Of a stretch of DNA of 37,839 nucleotides, positions 22,336-32,747 are shown one piece after another. The number at the start of each line of letters is the position of its first letter. Positions within the stretch are counted from its first letter, which is position 1. The DNA is from Glomus cerebriforme (taxonomy: Eukaryota; Glomeromycota; Glomeromycetes; Glomerales; Glomeraceae). The stretch spans positions 75,417 through 113,255 of the forward strand of contig QKYT01000315.1 in assembly GCA_003550305.1 (NCBI GenBank), read 5' to 3'. The position numbers and the translations under genes are program-made. A model generated the notes under the pieces. It did no database searches. It was not told the origin of the DNA and worked only from the letters and a program-made list of their open reading frames with translations.

Positions 22336-22985
22336 AAATAAAAAAAAATAAAAAAATACCAGATTTGATCAGATTATTTGATCAATCCGGTCAATCTGGG
22401 TATCCGTATAATATCTGATCAATCTGGTATTATCTAACAGATTCATCTGAATTATCCAAAATCTGTTCATTCCTTAATCCAGATTATCCAATTTATTCAA
22501 AAATAAATAACGGATTGAACGGATTTCACTGGAGCATACCTCTAGTTAAACTATCTGGTCAATCCAGTAGTACAAACAGATCAATCCAAATCTGATCAAT
22601 TTTCAGATGGATGACCGAATATTCAGATTGACCAGATTTCGGAGTATACCTCTACATGTCACACTCTTTGACTTTCATTTTTACTATTTATTATAGGAAC
22701 AGAATTTTTTTCAAAATGTAAAATCCTAATTGTCACATATTAATCATCATATCCCTTAATTTTGGCCAAAAACTTTAATTCTGACCAGAATTTCTATTTT
22801 TGGATATTAGGTAATATTACACAAATCAAAAAGGCAATTTTGTTTCTCTTCAAAATCAAAATTTAGGTTATATGAGATTCTCAAAAAAGGAAATTTCTTA
22901 ATTTCAGCTGGAATTACCAAATTAGAAAATTTTCAGTGATGTATAAATGTCTTACCCCCATGTTAGATCCAGATTTACCCATTAA

Positions 22986-23247
22986 AAAAAACTAAAAAAT
23001 ATTAAGTTTATTATATTATTTTTTGCTCTATTAATCCATTTTTTTTCAATTATGATCATTCATATATTGCAATTTAAGATGTAGATCTAAAATTAAAAAT
23101 TCAAATTACAAAATATAAAAAATTAATATTAAATTAAGGATTTTGTAATTTATCGACCGATCGATGTATCGACTCTCCTTTACGTGACCAATACATAACC
23201 TGAAAATATACAAATAAAACCTTTATTTAATAATAATTATAAAAATT
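22986..23247. other. AT-rich spacer
   Basis: AT-rich DNA between the MITE and the tRNA-like block. A small palindromic stretch, GACCGATCGATGTATCGAC, lies at about 23156. Nothing coding. Confidence 0.4.
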
Positions 23248-23326
23248 GCTTGATTAGTTCAATTGGTAGAATGTTGGATAATATACTTTTTATTACAGAA
23301 ATGCAGGTTCGAATCTTGCACTGGGC
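23248..23326 (+). other. degenerate tRNA-like sequence (perhaps tRNA-Lys-derived)
   Basis: It has an A-box-like TAGTTCAATTGGTAGAA and a B-box-like GGTTCGAATC at correct spacing for a tRNA of about 79 nt. The acceptor ends GCTTGAT and ACTGGGC pair mainly through G-U with one mismatch. The T-stem GCAGG/CTTGC pairs. The anticodon arm is irregular: TAATA-TACTTTT-TATTA can fold, but with five or six extra bases before it. The weak stems suggest a pseudogene or the head of a SINE rather than a working tRNA. Confidence 0.35.
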
Positions 23327-23409
23327 CTTTTATTTTTTGCATTATTTTGAAGTTTCGTTTAATGGCTAAATTATAAAAACCACTTATTACAAAAAAACCT
23401 TACATGACT

Positions 23410-23505
23410 AAATAATTTGCACGCACCAATACGCATTTACAAATGATTTAACAATAAAATTTGCACATGCAAATGCGCATTTATGAATGATTAGCAATAA
23501 AGAAG
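23410..23505. repeat. two tandem units of about 44 bp
   Basis: AATTTGCACGCACCAATACGC, then ATTTACAAATGATTTAACAA, is followed directly by a close copy (ATTTGCACATGCAAATGCGC and so on). They lie just beyond the 3' end of the MULE transposase remnant and could belong to its terminal region. Confidence 0.5.
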
Positions 23506-24097
23506 GCAAACTTTATTTATTAAAGGACTGAGCATTGCAATTTTTTTGATAATGTCCTAAATTACTACATTTCTTGCAATATTTTTGTTGCTTTATTTTT
23601 TCATCCTGATTCTTTTTATTTAATGCTTTATACCTTCTTGTACCTGCCAGTCTTCCTTTATCATGTTTTAATTTGGATTTTACAGCTGAAACATATCTGC
23701 ATTTTCTTTATCACTCTTATGAATCTCGTCTAATTCTTCACTTTTGGATTCAGGTTCATTATTATCATTTGTGAAATTTTCCAGAATCCCAATTAGGCGT
23801 AATGATTTTGACTTTGACTGTAAAGCTTTTTGCAAAGTTCTTTTATATGTATCATGAAGGGTACCATATATTAACTTTTTATTAAGGAGATTCATGTGCC
23901 GGTTGAGAGAATCTTCCTTTTCTTTATCGATGGCATATAAATATTCCATACTAATTTCTTGTATCACATTTATAAATATGCTATCATGAAACTTATCGAC
24001 AATAATAAATTATTCGTGTGATGCATTCTTATCCTCTTGATACCATCTGGATGGAATGAGCCAAATATGAAATTTGGCCTCGCAAGTATTTAGCATA

Positions 24098-24235
24098 ACC
24101 TGAAAGTAATGTTAAGATTATTCCTTTTGAATGGCCAGCCATAAAACAAGAGCATATGTGCATATTACCTGAAAGTAATGTTTGCAAATTATTTCTTTTC
24201 AAACGACTATAAGACAAGAGCATATGTGCACATTA
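24098..24235. repeat. 69-bp tandem duplication over the SWIM finger
   Basis: Two adjacent 69-bp units start with ACCTGAAAGTAATGTT and end with AAGAGCATATGTGCAYATT (24098-24166 and 24167-24235). Each encodes, on the minus strand, the CxC half of the SWIM finger; the CKH half follows the downstream copy. The units have diverged, so the duplication is not recent. Confidence 0.75.
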
Positions 24236-25470
24236 TTTTTCAAAAAAACTATATAATGCTTTATTTTTGATGAATTTTTAACCTTAATACTCCATATTTC
24301 CTTAATATTATCACATCCACTAACTTCTATTAACTGGTCTATGATAGTTTGTGAACTTTTGGCATATTCTTCTTTACAAAAATCATTATTAATTGTAGTA
24401 ATATCCTGTTGGTTAACCAACCTTGCAGTATAATAGAGTGATTGATTAATTTCGTCCCATTGTAACTTCAAAATCGCTAGCATTAGAAACTTTTTATAGC
24501 ATTTATCCACTTCAGTAATCAGGAAGTTGGATTTTTCTAGGTTTTTAACAGATAGAATTGCAAGTCTCCATTGTTAATATCTGTTGTTCTTGTCATATTC
24601 ATTAAGTAACTTGTGAATTTCTGTTATTAGTTTGCATAATAAAATATTAGAATTGAATAGCATCCTCTTGATGCATGCATTTACTAATTTAACATGTGAA
24701 GATGCAATCATCTCACCAGTGAATTTGAAGCTTATGTATGAATGCGTCCAATACTTTTTAGAAGAATATAGTCTTTCTAGGTAAGATTAGCTTTGTGGGT
24801 AGTCTTCAATTAATTTTACAAAGTGATTATAAAATGTTACCTGGACAAGACTATTTCTGTACAAATAAAAGTCCCAAAAAAAATTCTGATATTGATCTCT
24901 AAGAGGCTTCCAAAGATTTTTGTGAAGATTTTGTATTATGTGAAAAGTGTAATAAATCAGAAATGTATTTGTAAATACTTCCTAAACTGCTACATCAACA
25001 GCTAGATCTGAATCTATTATAATTACAGTTGGATGATTGCTAATAGCCTTAATAATCTATCTAAATAATCAAGAATGAGACTCTTTGCTTTCATCTATAA
25101 GTAGATCCTATACAAAAAGTATATTTTGCATGTTATAATCAAATCTTATAAAAAGAGATAATGCTATTCCATATTGATTCGTTTTATGCATAATGCCATT
25201 GATAACGCAATCATTGAATCGAATCCAATATTTTACCTGCTCTAGTATCATCCACATTAAGTGAGTTAAGGTATTAATCATCCCATCCTTTTGATATGAT
25301 CCATTTAGGATTGCTTTCTTTTTGTTTATCGAACTAGTCAGACATTTTTGCAGCATCATTTAGAAGAGATTTTGCCGTAGGTCTAAATCTTTTTATTGCT
25401 GCATATATGTCTTTACTGTAAAAAATATGGGCAGAGTACTTTTTCTCTAAGTACTTCCTCTGCACTGTAG

Positions 25471-25957
25471 CTAGTGTTCTGCACGAATCAAATCGAATCA
25501 AATCAAATTCGATTCGATCGAATCACGAATCGTTCAAATTTGATTTAATATTCGAACGAATCAAATTAAATCAATTCGGATTCGATTCGAATTCGGTTCG
25601 AATTCGATGCCAATGTCACNTGATTCATAATTCCAGCCGGAATTAAATGATCTGCAAGAAAATTGCCTTTTTGGGAATCTTGTGTAACCCAAAATTCCAA
25701 TTTTCGAGAGAAACAAAATTGCTTTTTTGGAATATGTAACATTACATAAGGTCCAAATAAGGCAATTTTGACCAGCTTTATAAAATTTGGGCAAAATTAA
25801 ACAATCGGTCGAATCGATTCAGATTCGATTCGGATTCGATACTGAATCCAAATCTGAGATTCGGATTTGATTCGAAATTCGAAAATTCCGAATTGAATTG
25901 AATCAAATCTGAATCCGAATTAAATTCGATTTGGCTGAATCGTCTGCGGAACACTAG
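25471..25957. mobile_element. 487-bp hAT-like MITE with AATCGAATTCG-rich arms
   Basis: The ends CTAGTGTTCTGCACGAATC and, inverted, CTAGTGTTCCGCAGACGATTC are flanked by CTGTAG on both sides (25465-25470 and 25958-25963). The arms are long imperfect inverted repeats made of GATTCGAATC-type motifs. The middle (about 25620-25790) is the AATTCCAGCYGGAATT...GAGAAACAAAATTGC segment that also forms the centre of the CATRGGGG MITEs. It interrupts the MULE transposase between the FAR1 finger and the catalytic core. The 77-codon open frame on the minus strand across it is fortuitous. Confidence 0.8.
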
Positions 25958-26400
25958 CTGTAGTCCCTATCTTGCAATATTATGTCAAAAATTGGATATC
26001 TTCTATCATTTTATTGCTAAGCTTTTTCTCTTTTCTAAATGCTATGGCTTCGATATTCAGATCATGATTATGCTCATCTACAATTTTATTAATAAATATT
26101 GTAGAATCTGGATTATTCACCTTGGAACAAGAAGCATTAATACATCATGAACATGATATCTTTTTGGTGCTAGTTTCTTTTGTAGATTTTGATGTATAGC
26201 TTCTTTCATATTCACATATATATAACCTTTATCTAATATTGTCCCCCTCCTTGATAACTTTATCTTTTATCACACTAAAATCTTTACTTTTACCCAATTA
26301 CTAATAAATTGGTCACATAACATCCAGCTTGCAAATACTTTTTCTGTATAAAGTCTTGCAAAGTCACTTTAATATTAGAATTTATGTTTCTAGCAAAGCA

Positions 26401-27341
26401 AAAAAAGAAGAAAATATTTAAAGTAAAATACTGCAATAGTAAAATAGTGCAAAGAGAGGGAAATAATATAAAAAAGGGATGGTAAATGCAAGAAAAAAGA
26501 TCAATTATGTAAAAAAAAGTGAAGGGGTAAATATTGCTATTAAAAAACTTTAAAGAAAGTTAAAAATGAACGGGCGTGAGAATATCTTTGTAAAACATAA
26601 AAACTGTGGAATTTTATGCTGATTATTACTAAAAATCATATACATGTAACATGTATAATATTTTCTTCACGTGTTTTGCCTATTTCACGTAATCATGTCT
26701 GATTTGTCCAATTTTAGCATGATGTAAACGCGTTTATCTAGAGTTTTTCACTGGATTATTCTATGAATAATTTAGAATAACCTGTTAGGGAATATTAAAA
26801 TCCAGATATTCTATGATATTAGAAAATGATGATCTGGATAAATTGTTCTAGAATAATTCAGATTATTCTAGAATAAAATATAATGAAATTACATATCACA
26901 TATTGACATCACTTCGCAAATTTAAAATATGATTTTATAAGTAACTTTTGAAAAAAACTTTATTTATATAATATTAAAATTTCATTTTAATCATATTTTT
27001 ACATATGTCATTATTGCATATGAGCGTATTGTAATAATTGGGCCTTTTTTAAGATCACTAATCAAATGATTTCTACATCTGTGATTTGCGCAGCTGATGC
27101 ATAGCTACCTAGAATATACGAAAAAAAAAAAAAAAAAAATTTTTTGATTTAACCAATCATTCTAATGTGTTCTAATGTCTAACTAATCATTCCAACGTCA
27201 AACCAATTGTTTCAACCTTTGACCAAGTGTTTTTGACAAGTAAGAATATTGAAATTGTTAAAAGTTTTATTACAGTTTTTTTATATAAATTTTTATTATT
27301 TTTGCAAAAACATGTATACTTTTATTAATTTCTTTTCTTAA
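26401..27341. other. non-coding DNA with small repeats
   Basis: Purine-rich AT DNA up to about 26640, then a segment with several GGATTATTCTAGAATAA-type inverted motifs (26755-26885), a 20-bp poly-A run near 27121, and four loose 20-25-bp repeats of the type AACCAATCATTCTAATGT at 27150-27240. No coding exon seen. Confidence 0.5.
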
Positions 27342-28024
27342 AGTTTCTACCAAACAAATTCTATTCTCACTCCACCTCCTTCACCAACCACTGCTTCCAC
27401 TTTACAACACGAATGTAAAATTTGTAAGACTTCATTCAAAAGTACGTCTGGATTAACGTGTCATAACACTATTGTACAAAAATACAATACGAGGTGCGAA
27501 GGATTATACAAATTACCTCTAGAAGCAATAAAAGAGTTCAAGATACAGCTTGTTCATATTATTCAAGGTAAACTAAAAGGACATTTTTCGCAGTCGGGTA
27601 AACAAACTATTTCTTTACCTTGTCTGAAAAGCTTATTTTTTGGAGTCTTTGAAGGTTATATTCATTATTATAGCATTTGGAATGGTAGTTATAAATGTTA
27701 TTTCCAAGGTCCTGACGCATATACACAAATAGCTAATTTATTTGATAATCCAAATTGGGAGCGTAAATTTTTTGATAATAATCAACTTATCAACAAACTT
27801 TTGTTGTATTATTTGATGCATGAGTTGAATCAGATGCTAATCAAGAAAGTCTCTTTAATCAAGATGGTAATCAGATTTCAAAAAATAGGTTAAAAAGATT
27901 TAATTTACCTAAATTAACAGTTGAGTGGAAATATAAAAAAAGTAGAAAAGATGCAAAAAAAAATAGAACATCAGCAGGATATATTAGTTTAAGATTTTGT
28001 GCACAACAAATATTATCATCATAG
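27342..28024 (+). pseudogene. C2H2 zinc-finger protein of a Rhizophagus-type family, broken
   Basis: The frame starts around SFYQTNSILTPPPSPTTAST and contains a zinc-finger block beginning ECKICKTSF (27411), with a degraded His side. The family body follows: RCEGLYKLPLEAIKEFK, SLPCLKSLFFGVFEGYIHYY, NGSYKCYFQGPDAYTQIANL, and FDNPNWERKFFDNN. Near 27800 the frame shifts and one TGA follows. The end is then readable in the new frame: ESLFNQDGNQISKN, RFNLPKLTVEWKYKKSRKDA, and a stop after FCAQQILSS. No ATG is left at the start (TAA at 27339). I know this only as an uncharacterised family; its function is unknown. Confidence 0.6.
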
Positions 28025-28126
28025 ATATATATACTTATTAGAAAATATTAACAAAAATTTGTAGAATTTATTATATATCATATTTACAATTTACATGAAT
28101 AAAACAGTTTGTACATACATGGATTT

Positions 28127-30410
28127 TTAATTTTTTGATTTTTTTTTAATGTGAATATGTTGTGGTTTGGGGTATTTATCTATGGTACCCTTTTGAGCAA
28201 AATATAATGATCTATTTTCATAATGTAAAATTTTGAAAATGGCTGACTTTCTTTCTATATCTTTCCACCATCTTTTATTGTTTTTCGAAAAAATGCAGAA
28301 ACTTGATCATGATTTTTCTTCTTCACTGGACTACAAGAAAAAGCATCTAATCCAAATTTCTGATGCTATTCCATAAATTCAGGTAAATGATTGACTAAAA
28401 TGTCATATACAGTATTACATCTTTTGGACAATATAAACTCATCTTAAAGTTAATAGTATTAGGTTCCTTTGGAAAGGAGTAAGAAATAAATCCAACCATT
28501 CCTTTGCTTAATTTGCAAATTGAGACAGATTGGTCTCATTAAATTTCATATTAATATAGAGTTGATAAAAATTTCGCCATAAACGATTAATCAAAAATGC
28601 ATGCTCCTCATTAAAAACAACTCCAAAATTGAAATTTTTAAATACGATTTCTTTGTCATCTCCCATTAGTGAAGTATGGGACCAGTTTTGTGTTCCCTGT
28701 TCCTGCCAGAAACTAAATGAGATTTTAATTCTATTCATTTCTGCAATTATTTTTGTTCTTGTTAATTCATTAAATTGATTTTTCATTTTGAGTTCTTGAA
28801 TTGCTAAATCCCATAACTGATTCCATATTCTTAACATTATATGTAATTCATCTGGAACATAGTGATCCAAAGGAATTATTTGAAGTAAAGAAGGTTTAGT
28901 ATGACCTGATGGTGGTTTTACTGTTGAATTATTATTAAAAAAAGCTGGCTTGATTTGATGCATATTTTTTTCAATAATACATACTTTTTGCCTGTTTCCA
29001 ATATCTTCTTTTATACAAAGGCATCATGGACAAAAATACCTTGAGTTAGGAGCATTAAAGCCAAGTACGATTGCCATAAATTTCCAGTCACTATTAAAAT
29101 ATGGATTGATTTTCCATACTGTACCATTTAAATCTTTCAATCCATTCAAAACTAAATTATTTAATTCATGAGCAATCGGTGTTATCATTTTTTGTAATAG
29201 TATATACTGTAATTCTCATTTTCTGGAAATAAAATGATTGTGTAATGATGTTCAGCTTTGTATATATTCACAATATCATCTAAAATTGTACATGTGATGA
29301 TAACGTGTTTGACTTTTCTACCCACATTCTTACCATCTCCAGAAATACGCAGATTAATAATTGGATTATCTTGATTAATAACATGACGTTCTATAAGATC
29401 TGGAAGTACAAAAAGCAAAATATCTGTAATTTTGCGATATCCAGCTTTACCTATATATTTTAAAACTTCTTCTACAACTTCTGGATCATTAATATCTGGA
29501 TTTTCATCAATAGGAGTAAAAGATGGTTGGTCTGTTACATTCAAAATTGATATGGGTATTGCATTATTCATTTCCTCATTTATTCTTTTTTTTGTTTTAT
29601 ACATAGTTGTTTCACATGGTAACTCTGGCTCTAATGCTGCAAGATTTCAATATGAATCTCATGTAATAGGTCCCTGATCTATTACTTTAACAAATGCTTC
29701 ATTTCGTTGATTTTTTTTTCTTTATTTTGAACTCCAAAATTAGCTTAAAAATTTTTATCTTGAACAGCAAAGCAAATTTCTTGAAATGTTAAATGATCAT
29801 CAGAATGAAAATATTTAGTTGCTGTATTTGTAAAATTGACTGCCAAGTATTCATTAAACATATAAACTCTTTTAGTTTTTATAGAATTACTTAGCTTATT
29901 AAAAGGTTTAAGAAGATNAGATCTATGNTTTCTTTCANGCTCTCTTTCCAATTCTTGNCTATTAAGAAAAAATATGTGAATTCCAGAAAGACNAGCTTNA
30001 GTATTAGGTTTCTTCATCTATTTAAAATTTGATATTAATTTAATATATACAAGAAATGCCAAACTTTATTTATCACAACTTACTTGCAAATATGCATTTG
30101 CAGCACTTGTTGCTGATTGAGTAGATTTTACATATAATTGAAAATTTTCTCCAAATAAAATTTTAAAGACTGGTACTTCTTCTATATAATTAATTTNACA
30201 TTGTATTANATNTTTAGAAGCACCTNTACCNCANCTTGTTTGTATTAAATAATTGTCTGGGATCTTNAACTGNNTGTTATTACAGGAACNAGNAGAAGTA
30301 TACTGAAGTATACCATTTTGAGGATAATATCCTTCTTTAATAATCGTGTAAGTATATCGAGTATTATTTTGATTAAGTGTAATAATGTTGGAGACAGGAT
30401 AAGTAGTCAT
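28127..30410 (-). pseudogene. lineage-expanded RNase-H-like (possibly KDZ-type transposase-like) protein, broken
   Basis: The start is MTTYPVSN at 30410, with NNTRYTYTIIKEGYYPQNG and, after a gap with ambiguous bases, FKILFGENFQLYV. A likely intron lies between about 30070 and 30020. The next block is 30017-29745, then a stretch with two internal stops (DQGPIT*DSY*NLAALEPELP). The block 29604-29185 carries NLRISGDGKNVGRKVKHVII. After a frameshift comes WKINPYFNSDWKFMAIVLGF, then NAPNSRYFCP with TGA in place of a probable Trp. Finally 28963-28508 carries IIPLDHYVPDELHIMLRIW, and a tail with FGLDAFSCSPVKKKNHDQVS ends at 28127. The SGDG and SDWKF aspartates and the LDH..DELH block look like catalytic positions of an RNase-H-fold transposase; the family call is tentative. 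A dozen ambiguous bases lie at 29918-30293. Confidence 0.55.
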
Positions 30411-30576
30411 TTTAAAGGCTAAATAAAGTGCATAAATTTATTAAAAAAATTTTATGCAAATCATAAAAAAAAAAATTTATTTTGATTAGCCAATTAAAAT
30501 GATGTTAATTTAGCTGATCGTACATGTGATTGTACTACAAAAATCTGGGGTTATCCCAAAAAAATTAGGGTTAGTG

Positions 30577-32747
30577 TTAAGATACGCGCATATGAAACAT
30601 TCCACCTACCAATTTGCCATTCCTTTTTAAGAAAATTAATGCTTCAAATAAATCCTCTTTCATACTTATTCTTTTTGCAGACATTATCAATTCAGCATCA
30701 CTAAAAACCCATTCACTTACCCCTAAAATAACTTGAATAGACAAATATTTACATGCTACTTCAGCTACTACTGGAAATTGATTTTTATTTACTTCCCACC
30801 ACTTTAAAAAATCTTGATTATTTTGAATTTGTGCCATGATTAAATATCTTTTAATTTAATTTTCTTCAAATTCTGTATTATTATTAGATTCATCATCTGA
30901 AAATAAACTCTTTCTATAAACTTATGCTTTTGATATTTTTTGTGACTACCTTGGTTTTGGCTTACATGATTCTTGTTGATTATTTTTTATTGATTCATAA
31001 ACCTTCTGAAGTCTAGTTTTGGCTAATTCTTTTTAATAATTATTCGCAAATGTTATTTTTTTTCTATATGAATCTAATAATGCTGTAATCAGAGCTTTTT
31101 TTTCAATTACTTTATAGTATTTTTTAAGTGCTTTGTAGAGATTTGCCTTAACATTATTTAAAAGACCAAAGATATTTACTGGTATATTGATTTTGATTTT
31201 TTGCCTAGCTTCAGATTCATCATCTTCATCATCTTCTTCAAATTGATGCTCTTCAAATGCATTATCATTTGTATTCAAATCTAAATCAATTTCATTTCAC
31301 TAGGTTGTTGGCCAAAATCTATTTTTAAGTTTAGTAATACCTAAATGTATATAACTAATTGTTGCATATTTAGTACCTTCTAATTTTTCTATTAACTTGG
31401 CAAATAATCCTAAAATTTCAAGAAAATCTTTTATAATATTCCATTCCTCATTATTAAGATTAATTCTTTTTAATCTTTTTGCATCTTCTTTTGCATCTTA
31501 ATCTTTACTTGCATTTAATAATAAAATTACAATATCAATATATGATTGTAAAATGATTAACCTTTCTCAAGCTATATATATACTTGACCAATGTGTTTTA
31601 ACATCTGTTATTGCTTTATAAAAAACTGAATGTAAATCACTTTTTTTCAGATTCTTATCAGAATTTTTTTGTACATCAATAAGATGTTTATTTTGTTTTG
31701 GTAATGTAAAAAAATTGATTAATCTTTTAGCGCGTGCAATTAGAATTTTGGCTGTAAGCAATCCCTTTCCACTAACTAATTAAATTGTATGTGCAGTATA
31801 TGATAATCTTTGTAATCAAGAAATCCGTTTTAAACAATTCTTCATATTTGATACGTTATCAGTAGTGCAAAAAAAGAATTTGTTTTGCAATTTTCATTCA
31901 AAGATAATTTTTTTCAATACTTTTTGAATAGCTTCTCCAATATGTGAATATGGCATATATTGAATTGCTAGAGTAATTTCTTTCATTTCAAAATTAGGTG
32001 TAATAAAATGATATGTAATACCAAAAAATCCTTATTTATCATGAGAAGTCCAAAGATTACACTGAGTTTGCATTTTCTTGAATATATTGTATAAGCTGAT
32101 TTTTTGTAAAATCAAATACTTCAAAAATTCTTTTTCTAAATTCTTTGCTATTTGGAAACTCAAAGCTTTCATTTAATGCATAGATAAATTGATGAAAAGT
32201 AGGAGATTTTAAGAGATAAAGTGGTTGACAATCTAAAACAAACCATTTATAAAGAAGATTTTCCAAATATTTTTGACGTTCAGAAATCATTTGTAAGAAT
32301 GAATCAGATGAAACTGTAAAATAATCAATTTTGATTTATTTTAAAGGTGATATAGTTAAAGGTTTAGTATGTTCAAAAATTTTGTATTTTCTATTTAAAT
32401 GACTAATAATATTACCAGTTGGACCTAAGGTTTTAATTTCAACAGTACAATTTTCCCATTATGATTAAGTTTTTGATTACATTTAAAGATAGATTTTTTG
32501 GATCAGTTGGATGAGTTTTTCATTCACCTCAATGATATATCCAACTACAAATTTTTGATTTTCCCTTGCCCTTATTTTGAACATTTGATAAACCAAATTT
32601 TTTTTTATTAAGTAGTATACTAAAAGCATTTTTATTTTGTCTTCATACATTTGAACTCTCTTCATGATCATGCAAAGGGTTTTCTATATCGATTTGAAAT
32701 CATACGCGTTTTCTATAAATTGTATTTTCGTTTGACATTAATGACAT
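30577..32747 (-). pseudogene. hAT transposase, broken
   Basis: The reading starts at ATG 32747 (MSLMSNENTIYRK). A BED-type zinc-finger remnant follows, with KTHPTDPKN and CTVEIKTLGPTGNIISHLN at about 32390-32550. Next comes KWFVLDCQPLYLLKSPTFHQ (from 32251). Catalytic-core blocks are NLWTSHDK, GFFGITYHFITPNFEMKEI and CTTDNVSNMKN at about 31830-32060. The helical insertion lies at 31033-31761. The C-terminal hAT dimerisation domain lies at 30577-30837, with FLKWWEVNKNQFPVVAEVA and VFSDAELIMSAKRISM. Known hAT transposases have this order. Several in-frame stops, many of them at expected Trp, Gln or Arg positions, and at least two frame changes show it is dead. From about 31760 to 30577 the frame is constant. 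Confidence 0.82.

Larger units (their letters stand above)
20600..22654. mobile_element. 2-kb foldback transposon inserted in the MITE
   Basis: The termini are TAGAGGTATGCTC (20600) and its inverse GAGCATACCTCTA (ending 22544), with a second inverse terminus GAGTATACCTCTA ending at 22654. The host MITE sequence is duplicated around it as CATATCAC (20591-20598) and CATGTCAC (22655-22662), an imperfect 8-bp target duplication. TAGAG-type termini with 8-bp duplications suggest the hAT superfamily. About 200 bp of unique terminal arm (20600-20800 against 22340-22544) are inverted copies of each other, and inside them lie inverted arrays of ~100-bp units. The extra 110 bp at 22545-22654 pair with the central region 21303-21372, so a second terminus was probably added by nesting or rearrangement. 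No transposase is present. Confidence 0.8.
20546..22985. mobile_element. small MITE (CATRGGGG family), split by a foldback element
   Basis: The outer parts 20546-20598 and 22655-22985 together form one element that is the reverse complement of 36040-36417. The join runs through AATTTGTCATCCCCCATATCAC and CATGTCACACTCTTTGACTT. The ends CATAGGGGCATGACAT and, inverted, CATGGGGGTAAGACAT are imperfect terminal inverted repeats. No coding capacity. The interior carries AATTCTGACCAGAATT and a CAGCTGGAATT segment shared with other MITEs in the window. Confidence 0.7.
23513..26400 (-). pseudogene. MULE (Mutator-like) transposase of the FAR1 type, broken
   Basis: Read right to left, the remnants of one transposase appear in order. 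A FAR1 DNA-binding zinc finger lies near 26070-26150 (INASCSKVNN, then FINKIVDEHNHDL). A stretch before the catalytic core lies at about 25240-25440 (FRPTAKSLLNDAA, NPKWIISK). The first DDE block is near 25110-25260 (MHKTNQYGIALSLFI). A second acidic block lies near 25000-25040 (NHPTVIIIDSDLAVD). A helical region follows at 24200-24800. A SWIM zinc finger (CSC with CKH, duplicated) is near 24060-24235. A C-terminal CCHC zinc knuckle (CKKCSNLGHYQKNC) is at 23535-23600, with a stop at 23513. Known FAR1-type MULE transposases have this order. Multiple stops and frame changes and the insertion at 25471-25957 make it non-functional. I could not define its terminal inverted repeats. Confidence 0.8.

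Noticed and set aside
24823..25005. 60-codon plus-strand frame
   Set aside because: Antisense to the MULE transposase remnant and without a motif.
25561..25794. 77-codon minus-strand frame
   Set aside because: It lies within the MITE and reads its inverted AATTCG arms; not a gene.
29432..29677. 81-codon plus-strand frame with a hydrophobic centre
   Set aside because: Antisense to the conserved GDG block of the RNase-H-like pseudogene.
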